A DNA stretch of 64,000 bases from Anastatus disparis (Eukaryota > Arthropoda > Insecta > Hymenoptera > Eupelmidae). Position 1 is the stretch's first letter, and every line of letters begins with the position of its first letter. The position numbers and the translations under genes were made by a program. Below, in pieces: positions 9,112 through 15,723 of this stretch. The DNA is taken from positions 4,216,001 through 4,280,000 of the forward strand of contig JAFFSR010000004.1 in the NCBI GenBank assembly GCA_017163975.1. Reading direction: 5' to 3'. The notes beneath the pieces are model-generated. The model searched no databases. It was not told where the DNA came from and saw only the letters and a list, made by a program, of their open reading frames with translations.

Positions 9112-9492
9112 TTATAAAATGTCGACGCCGAACAAACTAGGCCTCCATTTTCCGGTTGGTACCTTCTTTGGTCGAGTGGGTTTTCTAACCCATGGTCCAT
9201 CTTCTTCTTTTTCTTCTTCTACTTCCATCATCTTTTTCCACTTTTCAAGAAAGGCGCTGATGTGAGGAGTAAAATATAATGGCTCCATTGCTAAAGCCAT
9301 TAACTCTTCATCCAAGGCCTCAGTGATTGATGGAAACGGTGATGGTGGTGGTTGTAGAAGTGGCCTTGGCCACGAAAATTTCCTGAGCGAAGATGGCGAA
9401 GGTGGTGTAAGTGGTGGCGTTGGCGGTAGACCTCCCCACAGCACTGGTAAGGATGGAGCTGGTAGAACCGGTAGATGCCTTTGACTTTCCAT
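9112..9492 (-). CDS. Proline-rich protein ending at a histone-type stem-loop
   Basis: The protein is 126 aa. Residues 1-55 are rich in Pro and Ser (PVLPAPSLPVLWGGLPPTPP). The middle has an acidic, hydrophobic stretch (ALDEELMALAMEPLYF) of the sort seen in transactivation domains. A glutamate run (MMEVEEEKEEDGPW) and a basic tail follow. I do not recognise a family. A TATATATAA stretch lies about 30 bp before the ATG, and a histone-type stem-loop lies 17 bp after the stop, so promoter, ORF and 3' signal are all placed as expected of a gene. It is the mirror partner of the proline-rich gene at 10984 across a 1.5-kb gap. A regulatory (early or oncoid-like) role is speculation. Confidence 0.55.
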   Translation of the reverse strand: MESQRHLPVLPAPSLPVLWGGLPPTPPLTPPSPSSLRKFSWPRPLLQPPPSPFPSITEALDEELMALAMEPLYFTPHISAFLEKWKKMMEVEEEKEEDGPWVRKPTRPKKVPTGKWRPSLFGVDIL

Positions 9493-10517
9493 CGCGAAGA
9501 ATGAGATAACTCGTTGCGTAACGGGTTATATATATCCTCAATCCCCACCCTCACACTTGGTGGGGATGCATACTTTAATAACTCTTTGAAAAATTTAAAA
9601 CCTTTTTCAAAGAGCAAAATTAATGCGCACTAATCACTTCATTTCAAATTAATTTAAATAATATTTTAATGTCAGAACATTTTCAAATATTGTAAACTTT
9701 TATTTTTTTCAAAAATTTTTAAAATTTTTATTTTTTAGATTTTTTTTAAATTTGACAACTAAACAACTTATAAATCAAATTAAATTTTATAAGTAAAAAT
9801 CAAATAATTCTAATTTTAGATTTGGACGACACAATTCACTTTATTTAAAAAAAAATTTTTTCGTTCTACTAAAAGATTTCTTTCAGCATTTTAATTGACT
9901 ATTCTTGGAATGTTCTTCTTCTATAACTTTATTTAATTTTTTAGAACTTGTTAATTTCATTTAAGTTACACTTTTAACAATTGGGATTTTGCATGAAATT
10001 TTTTTTTAAAATCCATTACATCCGTTATTAAGAAAACAAAAAATTAAGGACACGTATTTTTTCTTTTTTCATGAAAATGAAAACTTGAACAGATAGAGGC
10101 AGTTGAAATTGGTGTGACGTCACGATTGTCATTTTGCCAATAGCAATCGTGACGTCATTTATCATAGCGCTATATACATCAAAATTGTAATAACTTATAT
10201 CGGCTGTAACTTTTGCAATGCATCATATTTTGAAAAACAAAAAAATATGGGTCTTTTATTTTTCGTATTCTATCTGACGGATATAATACATATTTTTTCA
10301 TGTAAAATGCTAATTCACTTTTCACATCACTTTTTTACAACACTTTTCATATGGAATTTTTCACAAACACTTTTCACATAGATTTTTTTACAAACACTTT
10401 TCACATGCACTTTTACATAAAATTATTTTAAAATTATTAACTAATTTTATAGCTTAAATATTGTAAAGATTTAATAAAATTTAACTCATGTTTCTAAACC
10501 TGGAAAAAAAATATTTT
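9493..10517. other. Divergent intergenic region of the element, with CRE palindrome pair
   Basis: About 1 kb of very AT-rich DNA lies between the two proline-rich genes. It holds the inverted CRE-like sites at 10115-10157 and a run of ACACTTTTCACAT-like words from about 10315 to 10410. I find no coding frame that I would defend. The short minus-strand frames at 9300-9617 overlap the real gene and the promoter. Confidence 0.5.
10115..10157. promoter_or_regulatory. Inverted pair of CRE (TGACGTCA) sites in a 14-bp perfect hairpin
   Basis: TGACGTCACGATTG (10115-10128) pairs perfectly with CAATCGTGACGTCA (10144-10157) around a 15-nt spacer. Each arm contains the full palindromic CRE TGACGTCA, the CREB/ATF site of animals. 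It lies in the divergent region between two element genes, so a regulatory or replication-associated function is plausible (inference). Confidence 0.6.
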
Positions 10518-10623
10518 TATCCTTAAGAGGACAATTGAATAAATTTTTCTAAGTCCTAAAAAGGACTATTAAAATGAATATTTTGTTCCGATATTGATAA
10601 TTTATTATGTTCTTAAAAGAACA
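10518..10623 (-). terminator. Three degenerate 16-nt stem-loops of histone-like geometry
   Basis: Stem-loops lie at 10518-10533, 10552-10567 and 10608-10623. Each has a 6-bp stem (one G-T pair in the first) and a 4-nt loop. On the minus strand the last two read AGTCCTTTTTAGGACT and TGTTCTTTTAAGAACA. They keep the geometry of the histone element but lack its leading GG, and no AACGTAG motif follows. They are read as diverged relatives of the cassettes listed here. Confidence 0.45.
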
Positions 10624-10670
10624 GATTGTAATTTTTTTTTCTTGGCTTTTCCAAAGTCCTTTGATCGGCT

Positions 10671-10834
10671 TGTATCTTCTTCTTTAACTTCTCCTATGAT
10701 GCTTCCTTCCTTTGAATTGATTGATGTGATAACAAGTGCTGATTGCTTGGCTTGTATCTTCTTCTTTGACTTCTCCGATGATGCTTCCTTCCTTCGAATT
10801 GATTGACGTGATCATAAGTGCTAATTGCTCGCGC
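10671..10834. repeat. 82-bp tandem duplication
   Basis: Two copies (10671-10752 and 10753-10834) of a TATCTTCTTCTTT... unit show a few substitutions. On the minus strand a short frame starts at the ATG at 10813-10815 and stops at 10684-10686. Because 82 is not a multiple of three, the duplication shifts that frame. Before duplication it could have encoded a longer lysine-rich peptide. A TATAAATA lies upstream on the minus strand at 10840-10847. Confidence 0.75.
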
Positions 10835-10983
10835 GCCCATATTTATAACCTTCATTTGACTTTAACCCCCTCCCGTGCCTCCACCTTATACATTGCGAAG
10901 AGGTCCGCGCGATGCTATTTAGACAATATAAATTAGCTAGCGTTTAGCGGATTCAATTATTCTTTTCTAATCAGTCATTCAAA

Positions 10984-11427
10984 ATGGATTTTGGATTAGG
11001 AGAAAAAGAAGTTGCAAGAATACTTCAATTTGTGGAAGAACATATGGCTGATATAAATTGGGATGACTTCAATCTCAACTTGATTGAGACTCCACCACCG
11101 TCACCAGCGTCACCGTTGCCTCCTTCGCCACCTTCGCCACCGCCACCACCACCACCTTCGCCAGCCTCACGGCCATCAGCATGGTTGTACGACCCAGTCG
11201 TACAACAGTAGGTTGAGGTACCGGGAGAGTTATTGGAGGTCCGTGTCAGCCTGTGGGATGTGGCTATGGACATTTCGTCTCCGGTTCATGAACCGAAGAT
11301 CATAGATATTACAGCATCACCATCACCATCACCACAGGCGGTGTGTGAAATTCAGTATGAGAGAAGACCTAGGAGAGATGATGAAGATGACGAAAAGCTT
11401 AGGAATGTGCGGCGACGTTTATTTTAA
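10984..11427 (+). pseudogene. Proline-rich protein with acidic N-terminus and one in-frame TAG
   Basis: The ATG at 10984 opens a 147-codon frame interrupted only by TAG at 11209-11211. The N-terminus is helical and acidic (KEVARILQFVEE, then INWDDFNLNLIE), like a transactivation segment. It is followed by a (P/S)-rich run from about residue 38. After the TAG the same frame continues with ISSPVHEPK, a second SPSPSPQ run and a very charged tail (RRPRRDDEDDEK) ending RRRLF. Two histone-type stem-loops start 12 bp past the final stop, so the whole frame was once the gene. The TAG is either a mutation or a readthrough codon. I do not know the family. The composition matches the mirror gene at 9112-9492. 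Confidence 0.55.
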
Positions 11428-11439
11428 TTTCATTTAATC

Positions 11440-11455
11440 GGCTCTTTTCAGAGCC
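11440..11455 (+). terminator. Histone-type mRNA 3' stem-loop (cassette 2a)
   Basis: GGCTCTTTTCAGAGCC followed by ACCA is an exact match to the canonical metazoan histone element, including the ACC flank. It lies 12 bp after the stop of the proline-rich frame ending at 11427. Confidence 0.85.
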
Positions 11456-11462
11456 ACCAATC

Positions 11463-11478
11463 GGCCCTTTTCAGGGCC
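11463..11478 (+). terminator. Histone-type mRNA 3' stem-loop (cassette 2b)
   Basis: GGCCCTTTTCAGGGCC has a perfect 6-bp stem and loop TTTC. It starts 7 bp after the previous element. The shared downstream motif AACGTAGAAAACT follows after 16 bases. Compensatory changes (CTC/GAG to CCC/GGG) between neighbouring copies show that the stem is selected as structure. Confidence 0.85.
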
Positions 11479-11567
11479 ACAAAATATTTTTTAAAACGTA
11501 GAAAACTATTTTGAATTTTTAAATTCGATTTCATTTTAATTCAGTTCTTTCAGAGACACCACTAATC

Positions 11568-11583
11568 GGCTCTTTTCAGAGCC
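11568..11583 (+). terminator. Histone-type mRNA 3' stem-loop (cassette 3)
   Basis: GGCTCTTTTCAGAGCC is a perfect stem. AACGTAGAGCAAACTG follows 12 bases later. A decayed copy (AGTTCTTTCAGAGACACC) lies just upstream at about 11542-11560. Confidence 0.85.
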
Positions 11584-11889
11584 ACAAAATATTTTAACGT
11601 AGAGCAAACTGCTTTGAAAAATATTGAACCAAAGAAAGAGACTACGTTTCAAAATGGAGTCATTTGAGAAAACGCGAGTGGCAAAGTCTTGGGAAAGTTA
11701 GCGAACTAAAGAGAGAGATTAGACATTTTTCGAAATAGATTTATTTGAAAAAACGCGAGTGGTAAATAAGGAAACGTAAACGAACCAGACATTTTCTGAA
11801 ATAAGAAAATGCGTATGGTAAAGTAATCTCTCCTTTGAGGACAACAATTATTGAAAGCATAAGAACATGTTCTAAAGTTAAAAATATGT
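11584..11889. other. Intergenic region with imperfect 90-bp direct repeats
   Basis: About 300 bp lie between opposing stem-loops. The phrase ATTTGAGAAAACGCGAGTGG recurs near 11662 and, slightly changed, near 11742, with a weaker third copy near 11805. I find no supported ORF. Confidence 0.5.
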
Positions 11890-11905
11890 GGCTCTGAAAA
11901 GGACT
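11890..11905 (-). terminator. Degenerate histone-type stem-loop (cassette 4)
   Basis: On the minus strand this reads AGTCCTTTTCAGAGCC. The loop TTTC and the 3' half are intact, but the 5' half has mismatches. AACTTTAGAACA follows after 10 bases and resembles the shared downstream motif. It is the second of a tandem pair with 12109-12124, separated by an inserted MITE. Confidence 0.55.
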
Positions 11906-11923
11906 GATAACATTTCAAAGCAG

Positions 11924-12081
11924 CCCTGGTAGAAATGTGACCATTAAAAATGGTGTATCTAAAAATTTGAGGTTATTAGTAATAATAATGCCAAAGAAAT
12001 GGCCATAAAATGTTAAAAAAAGCGTTTCCATCTCTACTGGTCATAAAATGGTAATACACAGCGTTTCATTTTCTACCAGGG
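11924..12081. mobile_element. 158-bp MITE with CCCTGGTAGAAA ends
   Basis: The ends are inverted CCCTGGTAGAAA..., flanked by AG on both sides. On the minus strand the insertion splits GAGCAAACT from CTGCTTTGAAA. Without it the host sequence matches the intact downstream motif at 11596-11620, which confirms both ends. Confidence 0.75.
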
Positions 12082-12108
12082 AGTTTGCTCTACATTAAAT
12101 AAATTTTT

Positions 12109-12124
12109 GGCTCTTAAAAGGGCC
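12109..12124 (-). terminator. Histone-type stem-loop with one mismatch (cassette 5)
   Basis: The minus strand reads GGCCCTTTTAAGAGCC. The loop TTTA fits the consensus, and one stem pair is C-A. AATGTAGAGCAAACT follows after 12 bases. Confidence 0.7.
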
Positions 12125-12621
12125 GATTTAATACTTATTATAAGTATAGAAATTATTTTCGTAAGTAATGTTGCAAATTGTTAAGTTTATAGCAACATTA
12201 CAAGAGAAAGTTCTTTGGACTTCTCTGTATTCGTTGTTAAGACGATAATGGCTTCATTGGTGTGGCATAGCTCTTTGCAAAGAACTTGCATTCATAGCGC
12301 TGCGCGCTCATTGGTGCGGCATAGCTTCTTGCAATTCACTTCGGATTATTCTGTATTCAGTCTTGAGACGGTAACGGCCGAGTGGTTCTGATTATGAGTG
12401 CTTCGCGCTCATTGGTGCGGCGTAGCTGCTTGCAGAGAATTCGGATTCATTGCACTGCGCTCTCATTGGTGCGGGATAGCTGCTTGCTATTCACGCGCAC
12501 TCTCATAACACCTCTGAGTTGACGCGTGGCTTTCAAAGTTTATTACCGGTATTTAAAAATCTTTTCATAATTACATATTTTGTAAACCAGTTCTTCTCAG
12601 AACTAAAATATTTTAAAGTAT
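12125..12621. repeat. CCAAT-bearing direct repeats, no gene
   Basis: Four copies of CATTGGTGYGGSRTAGCT occur at 12255, 12309, 12410 and 12464, spaced 54, 101 and 54 bp. On the minus strand each carries a CCAAT box (CACCAATGA). They lie upstream, on the minus strand, of the stem-loop at 12109, so they could be the promoter of a histone-like minus-strand unit whose body is lost. I see no ORF between them and the stem-loop. Confidence 0.55.
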
Positions 12622-12693
12622 GACTTCGTGGTCTAGAGAAATAAGCGAGAGTTTCGCGTCCAAAAGATCGTGAATTCGATCCCACGTTAAGTC
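12622..12693 (+). tRNA. tRNA-like Pol III unit, probably a pseudo-tRNA
   Basis: The A box is TGGTCTAGAG and the B box is GAATTCGATCC, with a T-arm CGTG/CACG. Acceptor-like ends GACTT and AAGTC pair, and the unit is followed at once by a T13 terminator. The anticodon arm (GCGA/TCGC) has an abnormal loop, so no isotype can be assigned. It may be a tRNA pseudogene, a SINE head or an element-borne tRNA-like RNA. Confidence 0.45.
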
Positions 12694-12753
12694 AATTTTT
12701 TTTTTCGATAAAAATATTTTAAAAGTTTGCTCTACATTAAAAAAAAAATTTGT

Positions 12754-12769
12754 GGCTCTTAAAAGGGCC
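12754..12769 (-). terminator. Histone-type stem-loop with one mismatch (cassette 6)
   Basis: The minus strand reads GGCCCTTTTAAGAGCC, identical to 12109-12124. AATGTAGAGCAAACT follows after 15 bases. The two cassettes and about 40 bp of upstream flank (ending TATAATAA...) are duplicates. Confidence 0.7.
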
Positions 12770-12822
12770 GATTTATTATAAGGGTAGAAATCATTTTTAT
12801 ATTTTAGAATATTTTTGCTATA

Positions 12823-13874
12823 CACAGAAAAACTTTTTTACTGTAAAATAATGTCCCTAAAATGACAAATATAATAAAACGCGATGTCGATACGCAAAAG
12901 CTATAGCCGGCACCCATTTTTTCGGTCCCCGCACGCGCAATATTCATATTTTCAGAGTTACCGTGAAAAATGATGTGCGCACATTGAAACACGCTCCTCG
13001 ACATCGTGAATGCGCCTTACATGTTATTGTACTGAACCTTGGCACAAAATGTAAGTATCGCAAATAACATACGAAAGTTTGATATTTTAGTTTAATAAAA
13101 CTACTCTTGTGATGATTGCTAAAATGTCTAATTAATTAATATTTAATTTATATTAAAATAAATCTTGATGAAAGCTGCCCAGGTTTTGGAGAAATAACGC
13201 ATATATATTTAGTAGATGATAAAATTTATTTTGAATACTTACCTTTTAAAATTATTGGTTTTAATGACATTTTTTTTGCATACAGTGTAGTGCGAGATAT
13301 AAATAAAAGAATTATTTGTTATGATATGTTGGCATCAAGAATGCAGGGTGTAATAGATAAAAAAAATGGAAAAATGTATATAGCTGTAAGACATCTTTTA
13401 TAAATGTAATGTATAATTAAAGAACAAATATAATAAATTCTCTTTTTTATACTCATGGTTTTGAATTAATTTCAAATAATTTCATATAAAAATTAATTTT
13501 ATTATTAGTCAATTATTATTTTAAATTCTTAATTTTCATAAGTCAAAGATTCAAAAACAATAAAAATATGAAAAATTATAGACAATATTCATTATTTATT
13601 CTATTAGAAAAATGAATTAAATTATTCTGTAATTTTACATATATTATTGTTGTTTTCACTAATTAATATTTAAAATGATAATTTGCTATGTAATAGATTA
13701 CATAAAATACGTAGTTACGATTTTATAACGATTTAAGAGTGAGCGCAAATGAAAAAGAAAGGACAAGTTGGCACCGAAAAAAACGGTGCCTAGTATCATC
13801 TTTTACGATGACCGCCAACTCTTATTATATCCGTCAGAGGTTACCTTATTCATCGGTAAAAAGGTTTTTCTGTG
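12823..13874. mobile_element. 1052-bp TIR element carrying a gene fragment
   Basis: The termini are CACAGAAAAACYTTTTTAC, flanked by TA at 12821-12822 and 13875-13876. The inverted repeats continue imperfectly for over 100 bp and include matching GGCACC...TTTTTTCGGT blocks near 12908 and 13790. Inside is a coding fragment (13134-13402) but no transposase. It is a non-autonomous Tc1/mariner-like element. It is inserted at the TA of AACGTA, the downstream motif of the stem-loop at 13892, and the motif is restored when the element is removed. Confidence 0.75.
13134..13402 (+). pseudogene. Captured fragment of an unidentified insect protein
   Basis: The frame encodes about 88 residues ending at TAA (13400-13402). 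It contains SCPGFGEITHIYLVDDKIYF, then FKIIGFNDIFFAYSVV, then MYIAVRHLL. The pattern resembles the C-terminal domain of a family of uncharacterised insect proteins, but I cannot name it. There is no ATG at its left end, so it is a 3' fragment. It lies within the TIR element 12823-13874, which suggests capture of host sequence by a transposon. Confidence 0.45.
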
Positions 13875-13891
13875 TACGTTAAAAAATTTGT

Positions 13892-13907
13892 GGTCCTGAA
13901 AAGGACC
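13892..13907 (-). terminator. Histone-type mRNA 3' stem-loop (cassette 7)
   Basis: The minus strand reads GGTCCTTTTCAGGACC, a perfect stem with loop TTTC. A third stem variant (GTC/GAC) adds further covariation. AACGTA begins 11 bases downstream and is then interrupted by the 12823-13874 element. Confidence 0.8.
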
Positions 13908-13954
13908 GATAAGAATTTTATTAATGCATGCATCAGATCGTGATGCTCTGGTGG

Positions 13955-14225
13955 TTGCATAAAAGAAAATTTGCGTACAACAATGTGCGCTCAATCTCAT
14001 GCAAGGTCGAAATAAAAATATGTTAATCCTCGTGTTTGATACTCCCTCTCCTTTTCTCATATAAGAGAAATATTGCGTACAGCAATGTGCGCGCGCAATG
14101 TTCTCTCATGAGAGGTTGGAGCAAGAATACATCAAACATTGACTTTTATATCCCCTCTCCTTTTCTCATATAAGCGAAATATTGCGTACAGCAATGTGCG
14201 CGCGTGATGTGCCTTCATGAGAGGA
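13955..14225. repeat. Three 102-109-bp tandem repeats
   Basis: Units share CTCATATAAG(A/C)GAAATATTGCGTACAGCAATGTGCGC and CTCATGAGAGG. TTGCGTAC recurs at 13971, 14073 and 14182. On the minus strand the spacer holds GGATATAAAAG, a TATA-like box (about 14144-14154). They lie outside the LINE, whose 5' target duplication begins at 14249, so they belong to the older resident sequence and may be promoter repeats. Confidence 0.7.
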
Positions 14226-14248
14226 TAGAATAAAATGAGTCAATCTAC

Positions 14249-14261
14249 GCGTTTAATATCA
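14249..14261. repeat. LINE target-site duplication, left copy
   Basis: GCGTTTAATATCA here is repeated exactly at 18642-18654, directly after the LINE's A tail. Confidence 0.9.
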
Positions 14262-14417
14262 CACATTCATCACAGTTCAAACACATTCATCACAGTTCAA
14301 ACTGCACCTTCGTGCAGTGCAGACCTGTATACACATAATCTACTGAGTGTAACAGCCCTTCTAAGGGCTACCGTACGGAACTATACTAGCATTAAAATAT
14401 ACCTTCTCTGCACCAAC

Positions 14418-15722
14418 ATGAATTTTGAGCTACTCTTTGATCCAAATACTCTCTCAATGGAGTAACTGGTGCAAGCCATCGACCAGTGCCAACACACCTT
14501 GACCAATTTAGAAGCGGCAAATCACTCTGATAAAATGGAAACCTCACCGATCCCTAACAATGAAACAGCAAACTTTACATCCGCTGAAACCTCACACGTA
14601 AGTACACCAAATAACAATTATACTTTAAAAAATCCTGCAGTTAAAACTGCAACCAACACACAAATACAGTCCCCTTCTTACAACTCTCAAATAAACCACC
14701 CAAACAAACGCCGACGCGATGCTACCTCCTCAGAGTCTTCGGACTCTTCTTCTTCAGAAGAAGAAGAGGAAAACTCTAATTCAAAACGTAGTCCCCCTCC
14801 TATCTGCATCCTTAACAAAGAACTTTGGCCACAAATCAACGCCAAAATCAATTCCTCCGACATCGAAGTCCGCAAAGCAAAGAACACCTCCAAATCAGTC
14901 ATAGTTTATCCCAAAACAGTAAACGATTTTCGTTCCCTTACCGCCCAATTCGATAAAAAGAAAATTCAATACACCACCAATCAATTGGAAGAAGACAAGG
15001 ACCTCATCGTAATCATCAGAGGAGTCACTGAAACAATACCAGAAAAAGACATATTAGACGAACTTACTACTAAAATTCCCGCAGTTAAAAGCGTTTACAG
15101 GATGAAGAGAGGAGATAGAATCTGGCCCCTAGTCGCAGTTCATCTCGATCCATCCGTCCCATCAGCCAAAACAATCTTTAACTTGAGTAACCTATAAGGT
15201 TTGAGCATAACTGTAGAAGCCAAACGTAAATCCAACGCAACCCCCATATGCCGTCGCTGTCTTGGATACTTCCACACAGCAAACTACTGTCACGCAGACT
15301 GGCGATGCGCCTTCTGTTCACGAAATCATGCTACTGCCTCTTGCCGTACCAAGGATCAACCGAACACTACTCCGACCTGTGCCAATTGTCAAGGGCCGCA
15401 TCGAGCTACCTACGGTGGCTGTCCCAAAGTCCCGATAAGACCCCAACAAAATCCTCCCCCAATTCAACCAACCTCTAATACTCCTATTAGAAAGCCCCTC
15501 CACCGAAACCCCAACGTTAGCTATGCCAAGATAGCCAACTCCCAACCTGCCTCTCGTCCACAAAATATATCTCAACCACAACACCAGTCCCAACCTCCAA
15601 CACAGCCAGCCCCGGCATCGAATCTACCCAAAGTGGTTCCAAACCAAAACCCAAAAGCTCAACTTCTCGAGCAGCTTTTTCGTAATTTCTTCGACTCCTT
15701 GCTTCCAATCATCAGTCAATAA
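14418..15722 (+). pseudogene. LINE ORF1 (gag-like, PRE_C2HC and CCHC knuckles)
   Basis: The frame begins MNFELLFDPNTL at 14418. It runs in one phase to the stop at 15720-15722 but is broken by TAA at 14463-14465 and TAA at 15195-15197. The order is a Ser/Asn-rich N-terminus with an acidic S/E run (about 14735-14775), a PRE_C2HC-like domain (VIIRGVTETIPEKDILDELT to PLVAVHLDP), and knuckles beginning CRRCLGYFHTANYC, CAFCSRNHATASC and CANCQGPHRATYGGC. A Pro/Gln-rich tail follows. Such proteins package the LINE RNA. The domain order matches the Jockey clade. Confidence 0.85.
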
Positions 15723-15723
15723 A

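Noticed and set aside
11025..11273. Glycine-rich minus-strand frame
   Set aside because: It is the complement of the proline-rich coding region at 10984-11211.
12613..12825. 70-aa minus-strand frame
   Set aside because: It covers the tRNA-like unit and a stem-loop cassette; composition is random A/T-rich.
9112..13907. Possible degenerate histone gene cluster as the source of the stem-loops
   Set aside because: No H2A, H2B, H3, H4 or H1 sequence can be found in any frame near the stem-loops, and the genes directly upstream are proline-rich.
13803..14060. 85-aa minus-strand frame
   Set aside because: It reads through the stem-loop at 13892-13907 and the tandem repeats, and has no recognisable domain.
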